Part shown: positions 16,001-24,004 of the stretch, one piece after another
Position numbering within the stretch: position 1 is the first letter of the stretch
How the letters are laid out: each line of letters opens with the position of its first letter
From: a virus
IMG/VR virus record: IMGVR_UViG_3300035011_000011
Coordinates: 1-28,571 of that record
Strand: one strand, 5' to 3'
DNA length: 28,571 bases
Notes under the pieces: generated by a model
The model's database searches: none
What the model saw: the letters and a program-made list of their open reading frames with translations, nothing else
What the model was told of the DNA's origin: nothing
Made by a program: the position numbers and the translations under genes

Positions 16001-19000
16001 CGCGCCTGGCCCGTGAGCAGGCGAACTCGGTCTCGCGCGCCCAGTCCGCCCGGACCGACAGCGAAGCGCTCGATTACCTCTACCAGCAGAGGCAGACGCT
16101 GGAGGCGCAGCGCAAGCAGATCGAACTCGTCGGGCTGACGCGGTCGGCGAGGTACGAAGAGCTCGAGGTGCTCCGCGCACAGCAGTATCTCGTCGAGCGC
16201 GGCATCTCGCAGGAGAGCGAGCGCGGCAAGGAGATCCTGCGCAACGCGCGATTGATCGGCGAGCAGAACAAGCAGCTGGAGCAGCAGGAGCGCATCCAGC
16301 ATCAGATCCAGCAGGCGCTGGAGTTCAGTGCCGACAGCGTGAAGTCGTTCCTGGACGAGTTACTGACCGGGACCGAAGGTCTGAACGGCGCGCTGAAGTC
16401 GCTCGGCAAGGGCTATCTGTCGGCCTCGATCGACGCGCTCATCTCGGGCAAGGGGCCGCTCGCCGGGCTCACCGGCATGGCCTCGACGACGCGGGACGGG
16501 CAGGGCGGTCTGCTGGGGATGCTCTCCACCGGGATCGCCGGTCTTGGCAAAGAGGTCCAGAAGGGCGCCGAGAAGGGCACCGCCACTGGCGCAGTCACTG
16601 GCTTCGGCGCGATTGCGGCCAACGACAATGGTGGCGGTCTGCTGCGGGGCCTCGGCATCGACGGCAAGCAACTGGCGGGCGGTCTCAGCGCGATCGCTGG
16701 CCTGGCCGGCGCCTATGGCTCGGGCATGCAGGCTGGCTCGTTCGCGCAGGCGGTGGGCGGCGGCGCGCTCTCTGGCGGCATGGCCGGCCTGTCGCTCGCA
16801 GGCGCCGGATTCGGTAGCGCGGCGGTGCTGGGACCGATCGGCCTGATCGCCGGCGCTGGCCTTGCCTATTTCGGCCAGCAGCAGGCGCGCAAGCAGGCGA
16901 GGGAGGCTCGCGAGCGGGAAGCGGCGGAGAACTATCGCCAGGCCCAGCCCGACTTCATCAAGCTCGGTTCGCAGCTGCGCGGCGACCCACAGGGCACGCT
17001 GGCGCAGCAGATCGCCGAAGCGGAGACTTCTGCGCGCAAGCTGGCAGACATCGCCTTCTTCGCGAACAAGCTCGACGAGGCGGCGAAGATCTGGGGCGAC
17101 AGCCAGACCTATCGCAACCGGGTGCTCAGCGAGTTCCGCGACGGCTACGGCGGAAACGTCAGCGCGCTCGAGCAGGGCGTCGGCCCGGACAGCCCGTTCA
17201 GCCGCGCGAAGGAGGCGGTTAAGGCGCTCGGCGATCAGCTCGAGGTCTTCATCGACAACACGAAGACCGCCTTCGGCGACGGCGCGAGCGAGGTCGAGCG
17301 CTCTCGGCAGGCGGCCCGCGACTATGCGGTCGCCGTGCTGGGCGGGGCGAAAGAGCTCTCGGCCGTAGCGAGCCGGATGGAGGAGATCCGCGGCACTGGC
17401 GCCGGGCTGGAGAAGGTGCTGACCGACCTCGGCATGTCCGCAGTCGAGGCTGCCCGGGCTGTCGCGGAGGGAGTGACTGCTGCTCTGGTGCGGCTGAAGG
17501 AGGCCTTCGAGACCGATCTCAGTCGCAAGACTAATGACGCGCTCGACAAGGGCTACCTCAATGATACCGCCGACCTGCTGAAGGAGCTCGCCACGCTGCG
17601 GGCCGACGCAGCGGCGCTCGGCTCCGATCAGGGCCTCGTCACCGATTATTTCACCGCGGCGGCGCAGGGCATCGTCAACGGCGCGAACCTCACCGGACAG
17701 GCCTTCGCGGATCTGCTCGCCCGCTTCCCCGAGCTGATCGGCGTGGTGCGTGAGGCCGGTGTCACGATCGACGCCGTCGCCCGTGCCGCCGAGGCGGCCA
17801 ATCGCCGGCTGTCCTATCAGGACCGCGTCTTCGCCGCGGCGAACGACACCTCGACGCTTGCGGGCCAGCTCGCCGCCTTCGACCGACAGGCGCAGCGCGA
17901 GCGCGAGGCCGAGATCAAGGCCGGCGGCGAGGCGATCAACGATCTCGAGATGGCTCTGGCCGCCGAGCGCCTCAACATCATCGAGGACTTCGCCAACCGC
18001 GCGGCCGAGGAGCAGAAGCGCGCCTTGCAGGAGGCGCAGAACTTCTTCGACAATTTCACGCGCAACCTGAAGCAGTTCGTCGACGGCATGCGGTCCGGCT
18101 CGGACTCCCCGCTTTCCCCGGAAGCGCGGCTCGCGGCGGCGCAGTCCCAGTACAATGCCCAGCTCGCTTTGGCGCAGTCGGGCAATCGCGACGCGATCAA
18201 CGGCCTGACCGGCTATGCCGACGCGCTGCTCGATGCCGGCCGGGCCTTCTACGGCTCGTCGACCGGCTTCCAGACGATCTTCGAGCAGATCGCCGCTCAG
18301 CTGACGGCACTGCCGACGCAGGTCTCGGCCGAGCAGTTCATCGTCGACGCGATCAACGAAAGCCGCGACGCGCTGCTCGCCTCGCTCGACACGAATGGCG
18401 ACGGGATGATCTCGCTGCAAGAGGCGGCGAACACGGCGCTTGCCGCGATCTTCTCCGAGCTCGACCTCAATGGCGATGGCCAGATCAGCAAGCTCGAACT
18501 GATCCGGGGTGCGACGCAGTCGACCGCCGGCGCGACGGAGGCTCAGAACAGTATCCTCGCCGCCCAAAGTAACATCCTCGTCCAGACGCAGGGCATCACC
18601 AATGCGAGCTACAGCCTGCAGGGCAGCGCAAACTCGATCCTGTCGACGCAGGCCGCGCTGCTCGACCAGATCAGGGCACTGAACGGCACTTCCTCGGCGA
18701 CGCTTGCCGCGCTCAACGGCCAGTTCACCCAGCAGACCGTGATCGAGATCGCCGGCTATCGGTCCGAAAACAACATGGTTACCGGCATCAACAAGATCGT
18801 CTTCAACACCGCATCGGCTGCGGCGGCAGCGAAGGCGCCCTTTGTCTTCTCCGGCGGCGGCTTCACCGGCTTTGGCGGCAAGTACGAGCCGGCGGGCATC
18901 GTCCACAAGGGCGAATACGTCATGCCGCAGGAAACCGTGAACCGCTTCGGTCGGCCCTTCATGGAAGCGGTGCATCGCGGCGAGATGCCGGCCGTGCCGA

Positions 19001-19230
19001 TGCCGATGATGCTGCCGCCAGCCAACAACAACGACGGCAGCCGCGCCATCGTCGCTGAGCTCCGGCGCCTGCATGACCGGATCGCCGATCTGGAAGAGCG
19101 CCTTGTTGCGGCGGAGTACGGCGCGGCTGCGGGCATCAAGGCCAGCGTCGACGATGTCTCCAAAGAAACCCGCGCCGCCCGCGCCGATGCGCGTCAGAGC
19201 CGGAACGATCCGCGCAAGCGCGCGGCCTGA
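13087..19230 (+). CDS. Tape measure protein (2047 aa) with EF-hand pair
   Basis: Sets tail length and is ejected first at infection. Residues about 359-402 contain MGLARHEMINFGRQAQDVFV and QQGTQIVDIF, the signature of lambda gpH/TMP_2 proteins. Next come a hydrophobic segment (about 410-440), long coiled coils (about 640-1080), and a Gly/Ala-rich hydrophobic region (about 1172-1265) that could cross the host membrane. Two EF-hand-type loops follow (residues 1768-1779 DTNGDGMISLQE and 1793-1804 DLNGDGQISKLE), then the YEPAGIVHKGEYVMP motif (from 1933), common at TMP C-termini, and a terminal coiled coil. At 2047 residues it is over twice lambda gpH (853), implying a long tail, about 300 nm at 0.15 nm per residue. 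A start at 12844 would overlap the chaperone gene; 13087 in the ATGA overlap is right. Confidence 0.92.
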   Translation: MTTKLSSLRVTAEMDVSQYVRAAAQKVSADGDMVGSAKVVGQALAATDAAASKAVPGVASLSRVWITGYGDAAKFESAVRSVGKALDRGMDPARAAIQLDGVYRKFGQTADAASLARQGFVALAPVVAALNDRYDVNAAVADRAAAATKRLADAQAAQQRINASFGIGASAGSAQDSADAFLGSVGGLEGVARARGRAVAESFTQSLNEGLIAGAPRSARQSASAFTDYFDAIAADIKRREVEVAASVERMHAVQQRLQQVHRIGYQFDSTPGARASMSAFIEEDERAVRSLTQAYDPLLVNEQRRNEALKTAQGLLARRAIDEKQYATIVTNVGKVHDDTQKALVGAFTATGKYTSGMGLARHEMINFGRQAQDVFVSLASGQGVLTVLIQQGTQIVDIFASSRGTVGGFLGQIGPVLLRALPAITAVTAALGALYAAFKVSGEQQTLSNLLLGAGRASGLTGGQLEGLARESAQAADITVSNARLIGAEYVKLGRIANDNLPKLTQITKDYAAATGQDLKNSAQEIAQALADPTRGAQGLSDKIGGLDSTTLRMIRTATDFNDKLRAQKLLMEELGRATDNAADQSLSKWDRLTKEMGLVFGRLKEGAAGLVMGPDRSEEIVAARERIGGLERRLANTRPDSRYSDLAAKRELDDERGRLAVLEEAERKTRDLASARARASEANKRVADGEAATLATNNQGLAQRLRLYNETIGQANTLEKSIGELRARRDGIGVPDAANRGEFATLTQQIKEQTEALEAQKRRIADLQSVQSGLTMEQERARRGTEIDLKASRDKTLADAQETAAMRARNEVFGTARTQAEEDLRVKQAQREAAVRGTVAVNEQSKALQDGIAVSNAQTEAFRRGGVAAAEVARIRKEAEQQARSTGGDVEVIFRDRLNKEIAETKRGLAEKLALQKQEVSAASAANSAAAAGNLSAKQRADLEERLRIEREAYNKLIATGLVSEREAARLAREQANSVSRAQSARTDSEALDYLYQQRQTLEAQRKQIELVGLTRSARYEELEVLRAQQYLVERGISQESERGKEILRNARLIGEQNKQLEQQERIQHQIQQALEFSADSVKSFLDELLTGTEGLNGALKSLGKGYLSASIDALISGKGPLAGLTGMASTTRDGQGGLLGMLSTGIAGLGKEVQKGAEKGTATGAVTGFGAIAANDNGGGLLRGLGIDGKQLAGGLSAIAGLAGAYGSGMQAGSFAQAVGGGALSGGMAGLSLAGAGFGSAAVLGPIGLIAGAGLAYFGQQQARKQAREAREREAAENYRQAQPDFIKLGSQLRGDPQGTLAQQIAEAETSARKLADIAFFANKLDEAAKIWGDSQTYRNRVLSEFRDGYGGNVSALEQGVGPDSPFSRAKEAVKALGDQLEVFIDNTKTAFGDGASEVERSRQAARDYAVAVLGGAKELSAVASRMEEIRGTGAGLEKVLTDLGMSAVEAARAVAEGVTAALVRLKEAFETDLSRKTNDALDKGYLNDTADLLKELATLRADAAALGSDQGLVTDYFTAAAQGIVNGANLTGQAFADLLARFPELIGVVREAGVTIDAVARAAEAANRRLSYQDRVFAAANDTSTLAGQLAAFDRQAQREREAEIKAGGEAINDLEMALAAERLNIIEDFANRAAEEQKRALQEAQNFFDNFTRNLKQFVDGMRSGSDSPLSPEARLAAAQSQYNAQLALAQSGNRDAINGLTGYADALLDAGRAFYGSSTGFQTIFEQIAAQLTALPTQVSAEQFIVDAINESRDALLASLDTNGDGMISLQEAANTALAAIFSELDLNGDGQISKLELIRGATQSTAGATEAQNSILAAQSNILVQTQGITNASYSLQGSANSILSTQAALLDQIRALNGTSSATLAALNGQFTQQTVIEIAGYRSENNMVTGINKIVFNTASAAAAAKAPFVFSGGGFTGFGGKYEPAGIVHKGEYVMPQETVNRFGRPFMEAVHRGEMPAVPMPMMLPPANNNDGSRAIVAELRRLHDRIADLEERLVAAEYGAAAGIKASVDDVSKETRAARADARQSRNDPRKRAA

Positions 19231-19297
19231 CCCCGCCACCCACCGTTGACCACCCCAGCCGGCGCAATCCAGCGCGCGGCCGCAGAAGGACGCCCTC

Positions 19298-19705
19298 ATG
19301 AGCGCGATGTCGAACCACCTGGAGAAGAAGCTGCTCGACCACACGCTTGGCCTGGCTTCATGGACCATGCCGGCCGAGACCTTCGTCGCGCTCTTCACCG
19401 CCGATCCCGGCGAGACCGGCTCGCTGGCGGCCGAGATCTCGTTCACCAGCACGGGCTATGCGCGCCAGAGCGCGACGACCGCGATGGGCCCGACCAATGC
19501 CACGACCGGCATCAGCCTCAACGAGGACGTCATCACGTTTGGGCCTGCCACGGTCGACTGGGGCACCGTTACCCACATGGCGATCATGGATGCGGCGACC
19601 GGCGGCAACGTCCTGCTCTATGGCGCGCTGACCTCGTCGCGCAACATCCAGACCGGCGACAGCTTCCAGTTCGCCGCCTCGCAGCTCAGCATCACGTTTG
19701 CTTGA
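19298..19705 (+). CDS. Minor tail protein, gp80-like family (135 aa)
   Basis: A β-rich small tail protein. It shows ETFVALFTADPGETGSL (about 26-42), GYARQ and, in the second half, FGPATVDWGTVTHMAIMDAA with NVLLYGALT. The layout V-A-L-(F/H)-T-x-D-P-G... Y-A-R-Q ... T-H-(M)-x-I-x-D-A matches the family that includes mycobacteriophage gp80-type proteins, found near the tail tip, where its function is not established. An AAGGA ribosome binding site eight bases upstream supports the ATG at 19298. The next gene is a shorter paralogue. It follows the tape measure by 67 bases. Confidence 0.75.
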   Translation: MSAMSNHLEKKLLDHTLGLASWTMPAETFVALFTADPGETGSLAAEISFTSTGYARQSATTAMGPTNATTGISLNEDVITFGPATVDWGTVTHMAIMDAATGGNVLLYGALTSSRNIQTGDSFQFAASQLSITFA

Positions 19706-19706
19706 G

Positions 19707-19991
19707 ATGAGCGCTCAGATGCGCACTGAGATCGCGCTCTTCAGCGGCGAAAACGAGATCACGGGTGGTGGCTACGCGCGCCAGGCGGCCTACCTCGCTC
19801 CAGAGAATGGCCGGATGGTGAATCAAGAGCAGCTAACCTTCGGCCCGGCGACGGTCGACTGGGGCACAGTCACACATGTGCGGCTGATCTCAGCCAGCGT
19901 CGATGTCGTGTCCCCTATCAACACGGCGCGAACCATCGACCGCGGTGAATATCTCGTGTTCATCCCGCGGACGCTTGACCTGGTCGCCTGA
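19707..19991 (+). CDS. Small paralogue of the preceding tail protein (94 aa)
   Basis: The protein carries GYARQ and TFGPATVDWGTVTHVRLI, the same two motifs in the same order as the gene just before it, so it is a shortened tandem paralogue. The two genes share an identical 17-base stretch (19550-19566 and 19851-19867). It has lost the N-terminal TADPGETG part and most of the TMG/ATTG loop region, and the end differs (YLVFIPRTLDL). I take ATG 19707; a TTG at 19698 in frame is less likely because it overlaps the previous coding sequence. The stop overlaps the next ATG by one base. Role: minor tail protein, not further defined. Confidence 0.65.
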   Translation: MSAQMRTEIALFSGENEITGGGYARQAAYLAPENGRMVNQEQLTFGPATVDWGTVTHVRLISASVDVVSPINTARTIDRGEYLVFIPRTLDLVA

Positions 19992-20683
19992 TGCTTGGCT
20001 TCGGTGCTCTTTCCCAGGCGGCGATCGCGGCGCTTCCGCCCGATCGGCCGCCGCTGGAAGGACATGTCTCGCTGGTCGCGAGCGCGGCTGCTGTTGGGAC
20101 GCCGTCGCGCCTCGCGGCTGGCGGGGTGTCTCTCGCCTCTGCTGCCACACTGGCACCGAGGGCGCGAGCACTCCTGGCCGGGACTTCGTCCATCACCGCT
20201 GCGGCTGGCCTCGCGCCAGCGCCGTCGCGCATCTCCCGACCCTTGGCGGCGCTCTCGGTTTCCATCTCGGCCGTCGCCGTTCCGGCACGCGTTGCGAGGA
20301 CCAGCGTCGCAGTCAGCGCGGGCTCGGCGATCCTTGCGAACCCGCTCGCGATCTTCGGGCCCATCATCTCGCTCGCCGGCTCTTCCTCGCTGTCGCCCCT
20401 CGCGCGTCAGATCCATGTCGATGGCACTGCTCTGGCGGCGTCGGCTTCCGGTGCCGCCACGCCGAGCCGGTTGGCGCGTAGCCCGGTCGCAATCGCCGGC
20501 TCGGCAACGACAGCGCTCGATGCGATCCGGATCAGACCCGGCAAGACCTTGCTCACCGGCCGCGCCATCCTGGAAGCGACGCCGACGACCGCCTATGCCG
20601 ATCTCGTCACCAACACCAAGGTGCAGCTCGTCTACACCGTCGAGCTCTATCCCTGGGCCGTCTCTGACCGGATGGCGGCATGA
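19991..20683 (+). CDS. Ala/Ser/Gly-rich repeat tail protein (230 aa)
   Basis: Starts MLGFGALSQAAIAAL, a beginning I associate with small tail-tip proteins of this phage group. The body, about residues 24-190, consists of repeated units of roughly 18-27 residues of the form G-V-S-L-x-A-x-A-x-L-x-P-x-x-R-x-L (for example GTPSRLAAGGVSLASAATL and ATPSRLARSPVAIAGSATT). The pattern suggests a repetitive β or fibrous stalk. The end, VQLVYTVELYPW, matches segments found in tail proteins next to the hub. The neighbouring hub protein begins with a related repeat stretch. Overlaps the previous gene by one base and the next by ATGA. Function unknown; a tail stalk or fibre part is inference. Confidence 0.65.
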   Translation: MLGFGALSQAAIAALPPDRPPLEGHVSLVASAAAVGTPSRLAAGGVSLASAATLAPRARALLAGTSSITAAAGLAPAPSRISRPLAALSVSISAVAVPARVARTSVAVSAGSAILANPLAIFGPIISLAGSSSLSPLARQIHVDGTALAASASGAATPSRLARSPVAIAGSATTALDAIRIRPGKTLLTGRAILEATPTTAYADLVTNTKVQLVYTVELYPWAVSDRMAA

Positions 20684-22410
20684 TCGGTGGCCCTATCTCA
20701 GGCGCACCGATCGCGTCGGGCTATGGGACGCCGGAGCCGGTTGCGATCGCGCTCTCCGGTCGCGCGACGATCCTCGCGAATGGCCGTGCCGGGTTCGCGG
20801 GATCGCTGAGCCTGTCGGCCGCCGCGACGCTCAGTGCAACTGTCATCCGGGTGAAGTTCGGCGCGGCCGCTCTCAACGGCACCAGCAGCCTGGCGGGCCA
20901 GGCGCTGTTCCGCATCTATGCGGCAACCAAGGAGTTCATTACCCGGCCGACAGACCGTCTCGCCAACACGCCATTCTACGGCACGCTCCAGAAGGCGCTG
21001 CGCTTCGACCGTTCCATCCTGAGCGGTCGCGGGATCGGCGAGATCACCGCCGGCTGGGGTGAGCTCGAGCTGATCAATGCCGAAGCCGACTATGATGCCC
21101 TGATCGACCGCTATGCGATCGATGGCCGTCGCGTCGTCGTGCGCGTCGGGGCCGACGGTGCCTCCTATGATCAGTTCCGCACGCTGTTCGACGGGACCGC
21201 CGCGGACTGGGACGTCGAGGAGGATATCCTGCGGGTCTCGATCCGGGACAACAGCTACAAGCTCGAGGTGCCCGCTTCTCCCTCGCTTTACGCTGGCACG
21301 GGCGGCACCGAGGGCGGTGAGGATCTCAAGGGCAAGCGCAAGCCGCGCGCCTTCGGCCAGTGCGGCAACGTCTCGCCGCCGGCGGAGATCCCGGCTGAGC
21401 TGATCTATCGCGTCAATGACGGGCCGATCCATGCGGTGTCGGCCGTCTATGACCGGGCGGTGGCACTGGCCTTCGCCAGCGATTTCGCTTCCATCGCTGC
21501 GCTGCGCGCAGCGACCACTGGAGCCTTTGGCAGCGGTGCCGCGATCGAGGCCGGCGAGTATGCGACCTGCCTGGCTGACGGCTACATCCGCCTAGGCGGG
21601 TCGCCGGTCGGCACCGTCACCTGCGATCTGATGGGCGACAAGGCCGGTGGCGTCTACGTCGACAGCACGGCCGACATCGTGGAGCGCCTGCTGATCCAAA
21701 CGGCGGGATTGCAGGCCGGCACTGAGCTGAGCCAGCCGTCCTTCGATGGGCTCAATGCCGACCAGCCCAACGCCATCGGCTACTGGATGCCGGCAGGCTC
21801 GGAAGAGACGGTCGCTGCGGTGGCCTCCAGGCTGATGACGGCCGCTGGCGGCTGGGGCGGGTTTCGCCGCAATGGCCGCTTTGAGGTCCATCAGTTCAAG
21901 TATCCGGGCGGCATCCCTTCGGCGCGCTACAACCGGATCGATATCGTCGAGATCAAGCGCGAGCGGCTTCCGGCCGATCTTTCGCCGACGCCCTGGCGCT
22001 GGCGCGTCGGCTGGGGGCGGAACTGGACGGTCCAGACTGATGTCGACGGCCAGAGCGGCGTCACCCCGGCGCGGGTCGCCTTTCTGCGGGAGGAGGTGCG
22101 GCTCGCGGAGGCGTCGAGTGCGACGATCCGGGCCGACCGACCGCTCGGCAAGGATATCGAACCGATCGAGGCGTTCTTCGTCGCCGAGAGCGCCGCGCAG
22201 GCCGAGGCGAGCCGCTTGCTCGATCTCTATGGCCGGTCGAGCGCGCTCTATCGCATCTCGATGAAGGCGCAGGCCTTCATCCACGACATCGGCGACGTAA
22301 TCGAGGTGACCTATTCGCGCTGGGATCTCGGCGCCGGCCGGCTGCTGCGCATCGTCTCCATCTCCGAGGACACCGACGAGAACACCGTCGAAATCGTGGG
22401 GTTCGGCTGA
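20680..22410 (+). CDS. Tail hub / tip protein (576 aa)
   Basis: Begins MIGGPISGAPIASG with three units of the repeat family of the preceding gene (about 22-76), then a conserved block EFITRPTDRLANTPFYGTL, GRGIGEITAGWGELEL, DYDALIDRYAIDGRRVVVRVG, DISIRDN-like ILRVSIRDNSYKLEVP and LYAGTGGTEGGEDLKGKRKP, typical of a large tail protein family in alphaproteobacterial siphophages. The C-terminus (about 490-576, AEASRLLDLYGRSSALYRISM and GDVIEVTYSRWDLGAGRLLRIV) resembles the hub domain of lambda gpJ-type tip proteins. I infer that it forms the tail hub. ATG overlaps the previous stop by four bases; the next gene starts in its stop codon. Confidence 0.75.
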   Translation: MIGGPISGAPIASGYGTPEPVAIALSGRATILANGRAGFAGSLSLSAAATLSATVIRVKFGAAALNGTSSLAGQALFRIYAATKEFITRPTDRLANTPFYGTLQKALRFDRSILSGRGIGEITAGWGELELINAEADYDALIDRYAIDGRRVVVRVGADGASYDQFRTLFDGTAADWDVEEDILRVSIRDNSYKLEVPASPSLYAGTGGTEGGEDLKGKRKPRAFGQCGNVSPPAEIPAELIYRVNDGPIHAVSAVYDRAVALAFASDFASIAALRAATTGAFGSGAAIEAGEYATCLADGYIRLGGSPVGTVTCDLMGDKAGGVYVDSTADIVERLLIQTAGLQAGTELSQPSFDGLNADQPNAIGYWMPAGSEETVAAVASRLMTAAGGWGGFRRNGRFEVHQFKYPGGIPSARYNRIDIVEIKRERLPADLSPTPWRWRVGWGRNWTVQTDVDGQSGVTPARVAFLREEVRLAEASSATIRADRPLGKDIEPIEAFFVAESAAQAEASRLLDLYGRSSALYRISMKAQAFIHDIGDVIEVTYSRWDLGAGRLLRIVSISEDTDENTVEIVGFG

Positions 22411-23201
22411 TGCCGCTTGCAAGTAATGCCCGCATCGGCTGGCAGAACCGTGCCGACGAGGCCGGCATCTCGGCCTCAAGCTTCGTCATCGATACGCCGC
22501 CGGCGATCCTGCAGAACCCGCACGTCGCCCGCAAATGGCGGGGCGTTGCGGGGGAAGCGGAATATCTCACCTTCGATCTCGGCGCGCAGCGCTCGATCGA
22601 CTGCGTCGCGCTGATGGGGCTCAACCTCACCGAGGCGGGGCTCACCCGTATCCGCGCCTCGACCGGCGACAGCTCCGGCCAGCATGGCGATGCCCATGAC
22701 AGCGACCCGGCAGGGGCTAGTGCCGGGCGCGTCAACCCGCGTTACCCGTCGCTCATCCATCTCCTGCCGGCACCGGTCACTGCGCGCTATGTCCGCATCG
22801 ATCTGGCCGAGCCCGGGGCGCCCTACATCGAGGCGGGGCGCGCCTTCATCGGGCTCGCCGAGCAGGTCACCTACAATTTCGCCTTCGGCTGGCAGCGCGG
22901 TTTTGCCGACCGCAGCCGCACGACCAAGAGCCGGGGCGGGCAGACATATATCGACCGTGACAACGGGTATCGCACGCTCGACCTGACCTTCGAGGCGATC
23001 ACGCAGGAACAACGCTACGGGCTGTTCGAGGACGTCGACCAGTTCAACGGCAAGCGCACCGACATCCTGTTCGTCACCGACCCAACCAGTGGTGAGCTCG
23101 GGCGGGACGCGATCTGGGGCCTCGTCTCGGAGATGACGCCGATCGGCCAGCCCCATCATCGGACCTATTCCAAGACCTTCCGCATCGAGGAGCGGCTTTG
23201 A
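22410..23201 (+). CDS. Minor tail protein with discoidin-like domain (263 aa)
   Basis: The N-terminal half resembles a galactose-binding (F5/8 type, discoidin-like) jelly roll: NPHVARKWRGVAGEAEYLTFDLGAQRSIDCVALMGLNLT (about 36-75, the second part of which is the D-L-G-x-x-x-x-I-x-C-V-A-L strand), and ITARYVRIDL-like YVRIDLAEPGAP, AGRAFIGLA near residue 150. Cell-wall or surface sugar binding is the usual role of such domains. The C-terminal half (GRGGQTYIDRD…) has strands and ends FRIEERL. Starts in the stop of the hub gene (TGATG) and ends in the start of the fibre gene, so it is coupled to both. Likely part of the tail tip or adhesion complex. Confidence 0.7.
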   Translation: MPLASNARIGWQNRADEAGISASSFVIDTPPAILQNPHVARKWRGVAGEAEYLTFDLGAQRSIDCVALMGLNLTEAGLTRIRASTGDSSGQHGDAHDSDPAGASAGRVNPRYPSLIHLLPAPVTARYVRIDLAEPGAPYIEAGRAFIGLAEQVTYNFAFGWQRGFADRSRTTKSRGGQTYIDRDNGYRTLDLTFEAITQEQRYGLFEDVDQFNGKRTDILFVTDPTSGELGRDAIWGLVSEMTPIGQPHHRTYSKTFRIEERL

Positions 23202-24004
23202 TGGCATTCAAACTGGGCGATCGCGTCCGCGAGACTTCGACCACGACCGGCACCGGCACGCTATCGCTCGCTGGCGCCGCCGTCGGCTATCAGAGCTTCG
23301 CTAGTGTCCTCGCGAACGGCGATACCTGCTGGTACGCTGCCGCCATGGGGCCCCATTGGGAAGTCGGTCGCGGCACCTTTGCCACCGGATCTCCGCCGAC
23401 CCTGGCCCGCACCACCGTGATCGCAAGCTCGAACGGCGCCGCAGCGGTCGATTTCCCCGCAGGCGACAAAGACGTCTTCATTACGGTGCCAGCCACAGCG
23501 CTCGAGGCACTGGCCCTCATCTCAGCCTTCACTCGCACGCTGCTCGATGACGCTTCGGCCGCAGAAGCGCGGGTGACGCTCGGGGTCCGCAACCAGGCTT
23601 TCTCAGTCAACAAGGGCGGGGCCAATCAGTCGGGCATCGCGTCCGGCGTGATCACGAAGGTTACGTTCGGGATCGAAGCCTATGATCAGGGCGGCTACTA
23701 CGACCAATCGCTTCACAGATGGACGCCGCCGGCCGGGAACGTGCAGGTGCAGGCAATGGTGGCGTATGCGGCGGGGATCGTCGATCAGACTGCACCCCGG
23801 GTATTCATCTATAAAAACGGCTCTGCCTTTGCCTACTCGATCCAGAATACCAGCGGGACGGGAGGCGTCAGCATCGCTGTATCCGCCGAAGATGTCGCCA
23901 ACGGCACTGACTACTACGAGGTCTTCTTCTTCAACGCTTCCGGCATCGACATGACGATTTCGGGTTCGCAGGAACTGACCTCTTTCTGCGGAAAGGTGCT
24001 CTAA
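23201..24004 (+). CDS. Tail fibre / receptor-binding protein with C1q-like head (267 aa)
   Basis: Two parts are seen. Residues about 1-100 form a β-rich N-terminal domain (MAFKLGDRVRETSTTTGTGT, GRGTFATGSPPTLARTT), as in small fibres that attach to the tail tip. After a helical linker (about 105-125, LLDDASAAEARVTLGV) the last 135 residues (FSVNKGGANQSGI to the end) have the C1q/TNF-like jelly-roll pattern: TFGIEAYDQGGYYDQSLHRWTPPAG, VFIYKNGSAFAYSIQN and YYEVFFFNASG. Such heads trimerise and often bind host surface ligands. The ATG at 23201 overlaps the previous stop; a TTG at 23198 in frame is unlikely. The following gene starts in the stop (TAATG). Confidence 0.75.
   Translation: MAFKLGDRVRETSTTTGTGTLSLAGAAVGYQSFASVLANGDTCWYAAAMGPHWEVGRGTFATGSPPTLARTTVIASSNGAAAVDFPAGDKDVFITVPATALEALALISAFTRTLLDDASAAEARVTLGVRNQAFSVNKGGANQSGIASGVITKVTFGIEAYDQGGYYDQSLHRWTPPAGNVQVQAMVAYAAGIVDQTAPRVFIYKNGSAFAYSIQNTSGTGGVSIAVSAEDVANGTDYYEVFFFNASGIDMTISGSQELTSFCGKVL

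Noticed and set aside
16360-19452. A 1030-codon reverse open frame
   Set aside because: It is antisense to the tape measure gene and has the same GC-driven composition; no protein-like motif.
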